A stretch of DNA of 64,000 nt from Lachnospiraceae bacterium UBA3401. Lineage in GTDB: Bacteria > Bacillota > Clostridia > Lachnospirales > Lachnospiraceae. Position numbers and translations under genes: made by a program. Where the stretch lies: positions 34,187-98,186 of the forward strand of contig DEPD01000136.1 of assembly GCA_002358575.1 (NCBI GenBank). Reading direction: 5' to 3'. Below the pieces are notes generated by a model. It saw only the letters and a program-made list of their open reading frames with translations, was not told where the DNA came from and searched no databases. Positions 15,313-23,374 of the stretch are shown one piece after another (within the stretch, counting starts at the first letter, position 1; each line of letters starts with the position of its first letter).

Positions 15313-16131
15313 TTATTTTTCTAAAAGTTCGGGATTATCGAAAATGTTTCCTATAATTTTTATACAATTACTCCAACATTCATTAATAAAATGATATATA
15401 TTCTCTTCAAATTCTAAAATCATAAAAGCCACATGTGATTCATTAAAAACAACCTTTCCAATTTTTTCCATATCACTTTTAACAATATCTCCCTCAAAAA
15501 TCTTCTTTCCATTCTTGTCGGTCAAGCCTGTGTACTGGCAGACGGTTTTGGGGTCTACCTCAAGAATTACATCAGACAACTTTGTATCTCCATCAAAATG
15601 CGACAAATCAGAAATAAAACATTTGCCTGTTTCTAATTCTCTTACAAAATTCCCGAAAGCCCAGTTTAGTTCCTCATGTGCGCTTTTGCTTTCCTTAATT
15701 TTTCCTCTAAATAAAATTTCTCTTTTTATTTTTCTTACCTTTTCAATCCTTATTTCTCGATTATTCGAGTTTATTGATAAAGCCTTATTCCACGGTGTGA
15801 AATTTCGTACTTTTTCAAGCAAGGTTTCTGGGTGTCCGTCAAAGCAGATTGCCCGATCATCTATATAACAGATTGCAGGCGGTTTTTCTTTCATAACTGC
15901 ATCAACAACGATATGATTATCTGCTAAATACTTCTTGACCGCCGACATTCCTTCTGGGTATGCACATCTAGTAGAAACAACAATCACTTCGTAATATTCT
16001 TGCCTTAAAGAATTGATCGTTGATTGTATTCCTTCAACAACTGGATCTGGAATTACATCTGCTCCTTTCCAACCGCTTGTGTAACTGTGAATTACTCCAT
16101 CAAAATCAAATACTACTGTCTTTTTACTCAT
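15313..16131 (-). CDS. HAD phosphatase-YopX fusion protein
   Basis: The first 120 residues are a small HAD-like hydrolase: VVFDFDGVIHSY carries the DxD nucleophile pair at 9 and 11, VVSTRC the second motif, and CYIDDRAICFDGHPE the acidic third motif. The rest is a YopX domain: REILFRGKIKES, VCQYTGLTDKNGKKIFEGDI and a closing IIGNIFDNPELLE. YopX proteins are frequent in phages of Firmicutes and have no agreed function; the HAD part suggests a nucleotide or sugar phosphatase. Both parts seem complete and share one frame, so this is a true fusion. Confidence 0.8.
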   Translation of the reverse strand: MSKKTVVFDFDGVIHSYTSGWKGADVIPDPVVEGIQSTINSLRQEYYEVIVVSTRCAYPEGMSAVKKYLADNHIVVDAVMKEKPPAICYIDDRAICFDGHPETLLEKVRNFTPWNKALSINSNNREIRIEKVRKIKREILFRGKIKESKSAHEELNWAFGNFVRELETGKCFISDLSHFDGDTKLSDVILEVDPKTVCQYTGLTDKNGKKIFEGDIVKSDMEKIGKVVFNESHVAFMILEFEENIYHFINECWSNCIKIIGNIFDNPELLEK

Positions 16132-16171
16132 TCCCTATTCCTTTCTTATTGTCTTCTTGAATATTTTTATT

Positions 16172-16870
16172 TTATTGAATCCAAGCTTCCTGTGGCAGCT
16201 TGTTCAAAAATAAATCTAGCTTATCCATTTCTTTCCCAAACGGATATTTAAACCCTATTGTGTCTTTTTCAGCCTTGTCGTATAGTTCTTCGATTTGTTT
16301 TACCATTTGGAGATAACACGTATTCTGATCTCGCAGGATATCCATAGATGCCTTTAGGCAATCATATCTGTATGTAAGGGCTATAAAGGATTGATAAACC
16401 CTAAAACACCGCATGGCAGCTTCTATCAGGTTATCTTTTGTATATTGTTTCAATATTTTTTGAGATTGCTCTTCTGCTGCTGTGTCGCTGCACACTAATC
16501 TAAAATAATCCCCTTCATAGGAATCATATCCCAATAGCCCTCCGTAATCTTCTCTAGCTCCTACCGCCACGAAAAACTGGTCAAAGCACTCTGGAACAAA
16601 TTCCTCTTCCAAATCCCACCGCAGTTGTTCACACTCGCTGCATAAATCTCCGAACATCATTTTGAACTCATATGCCTCGTCCTCATCACCGTCTAAAGCA
16701 TTAATAAGAGTATCTTCTTCATCTTCAAAATACCAATGAACATCTTCACATTTCCCTTGAATGTCAAGTAGCTCCTCTTTGATACTATCAAGATTCAGGT
16801 TTCTCACAATTGGCTTTTTATATCGCAATTGTCTTGCTTTTTCCCGCTTTGTCGCCTCTGCATCTGTCAA
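16172..16870 (-). CDS. Hypothetical phage protein
   Basis: A 232-residue acidic, helical protein with a LDIQGKCEDVHWYFEDEEDT segment and LLGYDSYEGDYFRL in the middle. Proteins of this type occur in many Lachnospiraceae prophages, and no function is known. The start ATG is followed by a basic REKARQLRYKK stretch. Confidence 0.65.
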   Translation of the reverse strand: MTDAEATKREKARQLRYKKPIVRNLNLDSIKEELLDIQGKCEDVHWYFEDEEDTLINALDGDEDEAYEFKMMFGDLCSECEQLRWDLEEEFVPECFDQFFVAVGAREDYGGLLGYDSYEGDYFRLVCSDTAAEEQSQKILKQYTKDNLIEAAMRCFRVYQSFIALTYRYDCLKASMDILRDQNTCYLQMVKQIEELYDKAEKDTIGFKYPFGKEMDKLDLFLNKLPQEAWIQ

Positions 16871-16908
16871 AACTCTTTCCTCCTCAAATCCTTATTTCTC
16901 CTATTCTC

Positions 16909-17118
16909 CTAAATACCTTTCTGCAACATGTCTATCCATTCGTCGATTGTTACCTGCCCATTCCTTTTGGCATCTTCCACTTCACTTTTTACCTGTCTGA
17001 TAATTTTGCTTAACAGGTTCAGACCACATCTCGTCCCTTCATCAGGATATTTTTGATACTGCCTTGCCAATGCCCGCCATGCATTTTCAAAGCTTTCTAT
17101 AATTTCTTTATCTGTCAT
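16909..17118 (-). CDS. Small hypothetical phage protein
   Basis: A 69-residue protein (MTDKEIIESFENAWRALARQ...) with a single predicted helical fold. It is in line with the early operon and has no recognised family. Confidence 0.55.
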   Translation of the reverse strand: MTDKEIIESFENAWRALARQYQKYPDEGTRCGLNLLSKIIRQVKSEVEDAKRNGQVTIDEWIDMLQKGI

Positions 17119-17149
17119 ATATCCCCCTTAAATCCTTTTTTACATGAAC

Positions 17150-18082
17150 TTATATGCCCATTAGCCTCTCATATTCTTCTGATTGTCTGCTCACTTCCTC
17201 AATCTCAAGAAACTCTTTATATGAGCATCCCTGTGCCTGTGCAATTTCCCATCGCTCCTGCTTTTTTTGTTCCTGCTCCTGTTTTATTTTTATATCTTGT
17301 ATCTCTGCTGTCAGATTGTTAATTATATTTGCAAATACCCGATATACCCTTTCACTCTTTGTCAGAGTGCCTTTTTGCCCTGCTGCTGATTTCTTCTTAT
17401 TAAGTTTTTCGATGTATCTATCTGCCTGGCTGGCTGTAATGTAATCCGTTCCATACCAATCATTTATCTCGGCTTCTGTATAGCATTTTTCCCCGCATAC
17501 AGTTACAAAGACATCATTTACTTTTTCACGTTCTTTTTCAGCTTTCTTTTGATACTTAGCCTTAATTTTAGCAATTTCATCCCTTACTGTCTCTAAAGCC
17601 TTTAATTCTTCATTCTCCATATTTTCACCTAAATCCTTATTCAACTTCTTATCAGGTTCCCCGTTCCAAAATCCCTGCCTACCTTTTGCTGGTATTGGTT
17701 TTGGCAGCAGCTTAACATTTTCCAGCTTCCATGCATACCGCCCCAGCGTGTAGTCACCAAGAGCCAACTCGTCCTCTGTCAATGTAGTAATATATTCTGA
17801 TGTTATCTGAATACAATCCACAAGATCGGCGGTAGCAAGTACATAACCCATAGGAAAGGTTACAGGACCATCAATTGTCTCTGGCAGTTTCATTCGTCTA
17901 ATAATCACTTCTCGTGCTTCGTCGTTCATGTAGAGGTTGCTCCATGTATGATGTATTGCCTTCATGGCAGAATGAATCGCAATCTGTCCCCTGTATTTCG
18001 TGGACCAGCTTCTTGTCTCATTCTTCTTTATACCTGCCGCCACAGCTCCTGCCCATGGCTGCCATATTGTTAATGCTTTCAT
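17150..18082 (-). CDS. ASCH-domain protein with coiled-coil extension
   Basis: Residues 1-150 form an ASCH (PUA-like) domain: MKALTIWQPWAGAVAAGIKK, ETRSWSTKYRGQIAIH and VLATADLVDCIQI, with the conserved W, E and R of the cleft. ASCH domains bind RNA or modified bases, and one branch hydrolyses N4-acetylcytidine. The remaining 160 residues are charged coiled coil with a middle segment GTDYITASQADRYIEKLNKK that looks like a small DNA-binding motif. A link to the sugar-modification block is speculative. Confidence 0.75.
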   Translation of the reverse strand: MKALTIWQPWAGAVAAGIKKNETRSWSTKYRGQIAIHSAMKAIHHTWSNLYMNDEAREVIIRRMKLPETIDGPVTFPMGYVLATADLVDCIQITSEYITTLTEDELALGDYTLGRYAWKLENVKLLPKPIPAKGRQGFWNGEPDKKLNKDLGENMENEELKALETVRDEIAKIKAKYQKKAEKEREKVNDVFVTVCGEKCYTEAEINDWYGTDYITASQADRYIEKLNKKKSAAGQKGTLTKSERVYRVFANIINNLTAEIQDIKIKQEQEQKKQERWEIAQAQGCSYKEFLEIEEVSRQSEEYERLMGI

Positions 18083-18154
18083 ATGTCACTTTCTCCTTAC
18101 TATGTATGACGATAGTTATAAATTCCTGTAATACAATTATCAACTTCTTTGCGG

Positions 18155-18763
18155 TTATTGGCGGTAGGGTTCAGGTAATGGTTGCCATGCAATAACCTTA
18201 AATTTTACCCCTCTTTGCCCACCATTCCATTTTCCGTCAACAGTATGCAGCGTTTTTGTTTTTCTTTCCCCGTTCTCAAATTCCACTGTGACGTTCACAT
18301 CATCTGAAATTTTCTCAAACATTGCGCTATCCCACTTTTCGGTACCTTTTAACTTCGCAAACATACTGTCATATTCTTCTGGCAAATTCTTCCCATCACC
18401 GCAGTATATCCACCCGCTGCAATCCTCTACTGACTGCTCTATATTTACTACTTCTGATTTTTCTGTACCACTTCCCCATTTCAGATGTTGACCACATCCA
18501 GGACAATAAGCATATACATGACAAACTGGCTCTCCGCAAATAGGGCAGATTCCTTCATCATAATCTTCATGTTCCTCATATTCTAATGGTCTTTTAGGAG
18601 TTGCCGCCGCCAGCTTTGCAGATAAGGCTTCTATGGTGTCGGCGGCTTTAAATAATTTAGATTTTATTCTTGCATAGAATCCATATGTAACTGGTTCATG
18701 TGGCTCAAATTCTTTTGAATTTGCTAATTTCCTCAATTCCTTTATCTGTTCGCTAATACTCAT
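18155..18763 (-). CDS. Zinc-ribbon DUF551 protein
   Basis: The start is ATG 18763 (MSISEQIKELRKL), 9 bases after GGAGG. Two CxxC pairs form a zinc ribbon (CPICGEPVCHVYAYCPGCGQ, mid-protein), and the end is a DUF551 signature closing in VIAWQPLPEPYRQ. DUF551 proteins are widespread in phages and have no known function. Confidence 0.75.
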   Translation of the reverse strand: MSISEQIKELRKLANSKEFEPHEPVTYGFYARIKSKLFKAADTIEALSAKLAAATPKRPLEYEEHEDYDEGICPICGEPVCHVYAYCPGCGQHLKWGSGTEKSEVVNIEQSVEDCSGWIYCGDGKNLPEEYDSMFAKLKGTEKWDSAMFEKISDDVNVTVEFENGERKTKTLHTVDGKWNGGQRGVKFKVIAWQPLPEPYRQ

Positions 18764-18767
18764 TCTA

Positions 18768-18974
18768 TCAATCCTCCATAATCTCCACACCAATCAGCAC
18801 AACTTTGTCAGAATGCCCTATATCATCAACGCTTAATTCAGCATTGTATGTATCATGAGGAAATTTGTATGTCCTTTTCTGCAATTCCTCCTTCATGACT
18901 TCTAAATGCACTCGTGCTTCTATGTCAAAATCTCTGTACGGCTCTAATTGCCTTATTAGCTCTGCTACTTTCAT
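18768..18974 (-). CDS. Small hypothetical phage protein
   Basis: ATG 18974 gives a 68-residue protein, MKVAELIRQLEPYRDFDIEA..., with a short AAAGGA ribosome site. The frame stays open upstream but that part reads as noise and overlaps the next gene. The KVxELIxxLxxYRDFD opening is common in phage early regions. Confidence 0.7.
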   Translation of the reverse strand: MKVAELIRQLEPYRDFDIEARVHLEVMKEELQKRTYKFPHDTYNAELSVDDIGHSDKVVLIGVEIMED

Positions 18975-19005
18975 TTCCCTATCCTTTCTCTCCAAACAAC
19001 CACAC

Positions 19006-19332
19006 CTATTCAGACCAATCCAATTTTTGACCGCAACCATTACAATAAAACGCACCTCCATCAATCCTTGAAAAGCATACAGGACAACCAAGAAGTCTTG
19101 TGCCATCTGTAAAAATAGAACGATACACAGGTTTCTTCCCCCTCTGCCTTTCCCTTGCCTCCCGGCATTCCTCGACTGTGCCGATTGCAATATATTCCTC
19201 TAATGCAGAAACTACCAATGCAACTGCGCAATAGCATTTATCATCTTCGCAATATAGACATTCACCCTCGCTGCCGTCACGACATAGTTCATTGGTATTC
19301 TTTAATGCTTCAATCGCTTCCATAATCTCCAT
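19006..19332 (-). CDS. Small zinc-ribbon phage protein
   Basis: A 108-residue protein with an N-terminal Cys cluster (CRDGSEGECLYCEDDKCYC, 17-35) and a C-terminal zinc ribbon (GCPVCFSRIDGGAFYCNGCG). Common in Firmicute prophages near DUF551 genes. Probably a metal-binding accessory protein. Confidence 0.65.
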   Translation of the reverse strand: MEIMEAIEALKNTNELCRDGSEGECLYCEDDKCYCAVALVVSALEEYIAIGTVEECREARERQRGKKPVYRSIFTDGTRLLGCPVCFSRIDGGAFYCNGCGQKLDWSE

Positions 19333-19619
19333 CTTCCTCTACCTCACTTTCCTCCCACACTTCCGCCGCCGTTCCGTTCAGAGCGTCTAAGACATCTTTC
19401 GCTTTCTCTTTTCTGGAATCCAGATAATCCAAAATTTCAGCAGTGTTCTGCTCTTTTTTTTTGTTTGCATTTTTGTGCAATGTCTGCATTTTCATTCACA
19501 ATCTTTTTTACGGTATTTACAGAAACACCATTCTTTTTTGCAGTAGCGTTATAGCTGCCACACTCCACATAATCAGCAATTATTTCTTTTTTCTGTTTAT
19601 CTGTCAGCCTGGCAGCCAC
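19310..19619 (-). pseudogene. HTH protein split at an A9 run
   Basis: The first frame (19437-19619) has a helix-turn-helix, YNATAKKNGVSVNTVKKIVN (23-42), then runs into a stop just after nine A bases at about 19456-19464. The second frame (19310-19495) continues with EQNTAEILDYLDSRKEKAKD, which is the natural sequel in terminase-small-like HTH proteins. With eight A bases the two would form one protein of about 102 residues. It may be a broken gene, or one rescued by slippage on the A9 run. Confidence 0.55.
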
Positions 19620-19641
19620 TTTCTCTCACCTCAATCACTTA

Positions 19642-19857
19642 TCATCTTTGCATTCTGTAATACCTTGCAGATTTCCCGCCCTTAAAATGTACTAATACGG
19701 AATCTGGATACTGATTCTTTCTATCATCCTTTGCATAATCAGCACCATTTACGCTTTCGGGAATCAAATGTGATTTCTCGCACTCGACTGCCGATTCCTT
19801 TTTCATGTAATATTTTCCACATACATCACAATAATATCTCGTTTCTACTCTTGGCAT
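19642..19857 (-). CDS. Small zinc-finger-like phage protein
   Basis: A 71-residue protein with YYCDVCGKYYMKKESAVECE (8-27), a single CxxC finger with a third Cys, and a basic end (GGKSARYYRMQR). Likely metal-binding; function unknown. Confidence 0.65.
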   Translation of the reverse strand: MPRVETRYYCDVCGKYYMKKESAVECEKSHLIPESVNGADYAKDDRKNQYPDSVLVHFKGGKSARYYRMQR

Positions 19858-19913
19858 ATCCTCACCTTTGCTTTCTACTTTGGAGTTAGCTTATCCATTC
19901 AACCACCGCCTAA

Positions 19914-20180
19914 TTACCACCCAAATATGATATATCCGTCCATAAGTCCGTATTCGGGACAATCTTTAAGGATATAGTCAATCTCGTTTATATAATCCCT
20001 GCCAGTATATCCCTTGTCCGGCTCCCACTCACGCAATACGAACATATCATGTACTTTGTAATCCCTGTCATTCTTTCGCAGTTCAAATTTCTTTTTGCCG
20101 GATGCCACAGCTTCAAAGTATTCTGGCAATATTTTTAAATCATGTTCGACAAACTGCGATATAAATTTATCCCTGTCCAT
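19914..20180 (-). CDS. DUF3850 (ASCH/PUA-like) protein
   Basis: An 88-residue protein with the DUF3850 core: LKILPEYFEAVASGKKKFEL, RKNDRDYKVHDMFVLREWEP and YTGRDYINEIDYIL. DUF3850 is a short relative of the ASCH/PUA group that binds RNA or modified nucleotides. It is the second such fold in this phage, with the ASCH protein at 17150. Confidence 0.85.
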   Translation of the reverse strand: MDRDKFISQFVEHDLKILPEYFEAVASGKKKFELRKNDRDYKVHDMFVLREWEPDKGYTGRDYINEIDYILKDCPEYGLMDGYIIFGW

Positions 20181-20209
20181 TGTTCAACCACCCCCATACC
20201 TCACCGATT

Positions 20210-20446
20210 TCATTCAATGCCGCCGGATTTTATAATCTTTATTGCCACTTCTTTTGTTATAACCGGCTTTTCATCCACATAGCATACAATCCCATCTTTG
20301 TCTGTGCTTGATGATTCTATATGCTCTACAACCTTATCCACGTCATAGGCGGTAGGCTGTTCGTTAATAACTTCTCGTATGCCTAAGTCATCTGAATATG
20401 ACATATGAATTTCTTTTCTCAATTTATCTGCATCAATCAGTCTCAT
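20210..20446 (-). CDS. Small hypothetical phage protein
   Basis: A 78-residue protein with the very common prophage opening MRLIDADKLRKEI and the middle INEQPTAYDVDKVVEHI. Overlaps its upstream neighbour by 14 bases. Function unknown. Confidence 0.75.
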   Translation of the reverse strand: MRLIDADKLRKEIHMSYSDDLGIREVINEQPTAYDVDKVVEHIESSSTDKDGIVCYVDEKPVITKEVAIKIIKSGGIE

Positions 20447-20891
20447 TTCCCTTACCCCTCTCCAATTCTTTCAATGCGGCTTCGGCTTCTTCTCTGGTGA
20501 GGAAAACACTTTTTCCGATTTCACTTACCGCAAAAGTTTCTGTAATACTTCCGTTTGAGTTTGTATAGTAAACGACAACTTTGTCTAAAACCTTTTCTTC
20601 TTCCCAATCATCATCATTCAAACTTCCAAAAGAAAACCCCGTAACCTCATAGCCGCATGGTCTGCCAAAATCAATATCCCAAATTATATCCCCCACCGCA
20701 CAAGGAAGTTTCAACAGTTTGTTTTGTTCCTCTAAGTCCTCGTATTCTGCCAGCTTGTCAATGGCTTTTCCTGTATACAAGTCAAAGCCACGCCTGCATT
20801 CCATATCCTCATAAAATGTTTCTTTCTGTATTGCCCGAATATCAGAAATACAATATGATTTATCCGTCAATCTTTCAGTCAATCTCTCCAT
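20433..20891 (-). CDS. Hypothetical phage protein
   Basis: ATG 20891 (MERLTERLTDKSYC) is preferred over one 18 bases upstream. The 152 residues include IDKLAEYEDLEEQNKLLKLP, VGDIIWDIDFG and a closing SVFLTREEAEAALKELE; this pattern (a YED helix followed by a 'VGD' beta region and a final helix) is frequent in Clostridia prophages. Function unknown. Confidence 0.72.
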   Translation of the reverse strand: MERLTERLTDKSYCISDIRAIQKETFYEDMECRRGFDLYTGKAIDKLAEYEDLEEQNKLLKLPCAVGDIIWDIDFGRPCGYEVTGFSFGSLNDDDWEEEKVLDKVVVYYTNSNGSITETFAVSEIGKSVFLTREEAEAALKELERGKGNETD

Positions 20892-20920
20892 ATTTCCCTT
20901 TCCCTCCACAACCCCAACGA

Positions 20921-21034
20921 TTAATCCGCCTGAATGACCTCAAAATCGTCAATATCTTCTATGCCCTCAACGTCCTCTATCTCCATATTGCCTTGCACAT
21001 CTTCATCAACAATCACATAAGCTGTGCAGGACAT
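20921..21034 (-). CDS. Very small acidic phage protein
   Basis: A likely start at ATG 21034 gives 37 residues, MSCTAYVIVDEDVQGNMEIE..., almost all acidic after residue 8. The ribosome site is weak and the frame is open further up, so the start is uncertain. Confidence 0.35.
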   Translation of the reverse strand: MSCTAYVIVDEDVQGNMEIEDVEGIEDIDDFEVIQAD

Positions 21035-21095
21035 TTTTACTTTAACTTTTCTCTTTCTACCATATAGTAAGTTTCTTCGTGTAATACTTGGTAGG

Positions 21096-21220
21096 TTATG
21101 GAGTATCTCTCCAATCAATAATCTGCCCGCACTTTGACCAGTATTCTCCATTCAGTTTTGCAACACTTTTCCGCAATTAGGGCAAGCGTAACTATAAGAT
21201 ATTTTCTTACCTCTTTCCAT
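21096..21220 (-). pseudogene. Small zinc-ribbon protein with one-base frameshift
   Basis: From ATG 21220 the frame reads MERGKKISYSYACPNCGK and then stops early. If the four-A run at about 21167-21170 had five bases, it would continue as a second Cys pair (EYWSKCGQIIDWRDTP) and end at 21096, making a normal two-half zinc ribbon. The indel is inferred from the sequence logic. Confidence 0.5.
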
Positions 21221-21257
21221 CTTGACCAATACTTACCTTTACAACTTCTCATACTTT

Positions 21258-22034
21258 TCATTCTTCGCCTCCAATCTTTATAAAGTCCTCCAACGTCATC
21301 TGGCTATCCTCAGACGCAAACCTTGCTTCAAGGTCATGTATCGTTGTTCCATCTGGACGAAAAGTTTTGGGACTATCCCTGTCAAGACGAAGCATGACTT
21401 CCCATTTGTCAGGGTGGTTTTTCCTCAAATCCCTCAACTGATTAAGTGTTTGATAATGGCAAAACCAGCAACCATCTCTCGAAAAACTCTCATAGATTGG
21501 ACTTAATAAATCATTCTTCTTGCACCACTCATAACAATCTTTTTCTGTCAATCCTGCTTTTACAAGAGGATACATGTTTAAGTTTGTGCAATTTATGATT
21601 TTCTCCTGCCGTTCGGTTTTCTTTTCATCTGTCGCATATCCGATATACCAGAAACTTTCTCCTAACTGTGTTTTGTACTTCTCAATGGCAGACATTTTTA
21701 AGTCGCTGTTGCACCATGCCCCACGCACAATAGGAAATCCGTATATCTTTCCTCTGTTCTCTTTCTTTGCCCTTTCTCCACGGACTTGATAAAATCTGTT
21801 TTCGTAGGTCAAATCTGCCCTTAAATGCTTTATCTCAAATCCATATCTGTTCTTTATAATTTCGTCTGCTTTCTGTCTAAATTCCTCAACTTCAGGATAA
21901 TAGGCAGAAATTGTATTGTTAAACATAACATCAACCGTTACAATTTCATCGAGTGGAAGTTTCAAAACATTTAAAACAACATCTATCGTTTTAAGGCTAT
22001 CCTTCCCATAACTGCAACTTGCAATAAATTTCAC
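21258..22034 (-). CDS. PP-loop (PAPS reductase/DndC-like) protein
   Basis: This 258-residue protein has the PP-loop ATP-binding motif SYGKDS (8-13) in place of the usual SGGKDS, then a Cys cluster near the end, DGCWFCHYQ, that could hold a metal or iron-sulfur site. The family includes PAPS reductases, DndC of DNA phosphorothioation and many phage genes of unknown role. The start is GTG at 22034: the codon just three before it in frame is a stop, so no upstream start exists. The leader can fold over the ribosome site (see 22035-22129). Confidence 0.8.
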   Translation of the reverse strand: MKFIASCSYGKDSLKTIDVVLNVLKLPLDEIVTVDVMFNNTISAYYPEVEEFRQKADEIIKNRYGFEIKHLRADLTYENRFYQVRGERAKKENRGKIYGFPIVRGAWCNSDLKMSAIEKYKTQLGESFWYIGYATDEKKTERQEKIINCTNLNMYPLVKAGLTEKDCYEWCKKNDLLSPIYESFSRDGCWFCHYQTLNQLRDLRKNHPDKWEVMLRLDRDSPKTFRPDGTTIHDLEARFASEDSQMTLEDFIKIGGEE

Positions 22035-22129
22035 AACACCACGCTACAAATACCGTATCGTGGATATACATTCGTTTGCTCTTATACGACAATAAGAGTT
22101 TCCGCTTACTGCCTTATAGCCACGGTGTT
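22035..22129 (-). promoter_or_regulatory. Structured 5' leader of the PP-loop gene
   Basis: The 95 bases directly before the GTG start can close by AACACC (22035-22040) with GGTGTT (22124-22129). Inside are a perfect 7-bp hairpin CTCTTAT / ATAAGAG (22079-22098) and a CCACG / CGTGG pair (22039-22063) that competes with the closing stem. On the minus strand the closing stem contains the GGTG that should act as the ribosome site. A further hairpin CCCGG / CCGGG lies at 22168-22181. Confidence 0.4.
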
Positions 22130-22280
22130 ATATTTTCCTGTACCACACCTCAATCACTCGGCACAAACCCGGTTTGCCGGGATTCGTTATTCCTTTCCAT
22201 CAAACATTTCTGAATATGCCTCATTCATTTTTTTCATAATCCCAAAATACAACCTTGCACAACTTTGAGTTACAAGTTTA

Positions 22281-22592
22281 TTACCTTCTATTTGCCTTTT
22301 TAACCTTTTCAATCTCCGTGAGGGAAGGTGCATTAATACATTTCTTCATGCCCTCATATAATTCTTTCGCTCCCGGATTGCCTCTCTCCACCTCATCTGC
22401 CAGGTGGCGCAGAACCAATACAATCAGTCCTGCGTCCGCCTTTGCATATGGAGATATGGCACTGATAATCTTTTCGGAATAGTGCTGCAAACCTTTTTCA
22501 ACTAGCTTCATAGCTTCTGGCATCTTTCCATCAGCAATCAACTTATTTCCACGATCTACGTAACTGCTCATTCTCTCTTTCTGAAATGCCAT
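22281..22592 (-). CDS. Hypothetical phage protein
   Basis: A 103-residue helical protein (MAFQKERMSSYVDRGNKLIA...; later VLRHLADEVERGNPGAKELY). It lies upstream of the structured leader. Similar short helical proteins accompany RusA in prophages. Function unknown. Confidence 0.6.
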   Translation of the reverse strand: MAFQKERMSSYVDRGNKLIADGKMPEAMKLVEKGLQHYSEKIISAISPYAKADAGLIVLVLRHLADEVERGNPGAKELYEGMKKCINAPSLTEIEKVKKANRR

Positions 22593-22654
22593 AATTGCCT
22601 CCTATATTTGTCTATCTCCTAATTCTTAGACCTCTGCAAACTCCCTATTGTGTT

Positions 22655-23116
22655 TTATCCGCTGTTTTCTTCGTGATTTACTTCTTTTAGAAAAATTTCT
22701 ACTCTCGGTTGCTCTCCATACATCTTTTCTACATACAGCCTACAAATCTGCTTGTCATCGTCATAGGCGATTCCATTAAGTGCATCCAAGACAATTTTTG
22801 CTAAGTTATCGCAATCAATTTTTTTCGTATGAAGAATCTTCCCTTGAAGCATCAACCTACGGTTCTTTTTACTAACAGATTTTGGTACAGAGAACACGCC
22901 TGTTATCTTCGCTGCAATCTCACCGTCCAGCTTAATTCCTTTGGTTTCCTGCTGATAAAACAACTTGACTAAATTTTCATAGCGGATTGTCCCATCTGGT
23001 GTATACGTTTTTGTATAATTGCCCATTCTTGCAAATCGTGGTCTTGCTTTTCCCTGCGGTTCTCCAGGAACAATAAACTTTACCTCTTTTCCCACTTGCT
23101 GCCTCCTATTTCCCAT
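22655..23116 (-). CDS. rusA: RusA-type Holliday junction resolvase
   Basis: A 153-residue protein with the RusA features: FIVPGEPQGKARPRFARMG at the start, AKITGVFSVPKSVSKKNRR, and the acidic active site KIDCDNLAKIVLDALNG followed by AYDDDKQICRL. RusA resolves four-way junctions made during phage recombination and fits with the ERF protein. The first codons overlap the neighbouring small gene by 11 bases. Confidence 0.9.
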   Translation of the reverse strand: MGNRRQQVGKEVKFIVPGEPQGKARPRFARMGNYTKTYTPDGTIRYENLVKLFYQQETKGIKLDGEIAAKITGVFSVPKSVSKKNRRLMLQGKILHTKKIDCDNLAKIVLDALNGIAYDDDKQICRLYVEKMYGEQPRVEIFLKEVNHEENSG

Positions 23117-23291
23117 TACCTAACTCGGTATCGCGATAAATCTTCAGGTAATAATCTATCTGTTTCCCTGTTGGCGTCGCTTTTCTCTTACCTGGTCCCA
23201 CGGTATATCCATTTTCATGTAGAATTGCTGTAACTATCTTTCTGTCATCTAACTTATTGATGCTGAGTTCTGCCACTTTTTCTAATGCCAT
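23106..23291 (-). CDS. Small hypothetical phage protein
   Basis: A 61-residue protein (AELSINKLDDRKIVTAILHE; later KATPTGKQIDYYLKIYRD) that overlaps the RusA gene start. It reads like a small accessory of the recombination block. Unknown function. Confidence 0.6.
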   Translation of the reverse strand: MALEKVAELSINKLDDRKIVTAILHENGYTVGPGKRKATPTGKQIDYYLKIYRDTELGNGK

Positions 23292-23374
23292 ATTGTTATT
23301 CCTCCCGTCATTTTTTCATTTCATTAAACAACTCTGTCCATTCACGAAGCTGTCTAGGACTTACCATCTGCCGG

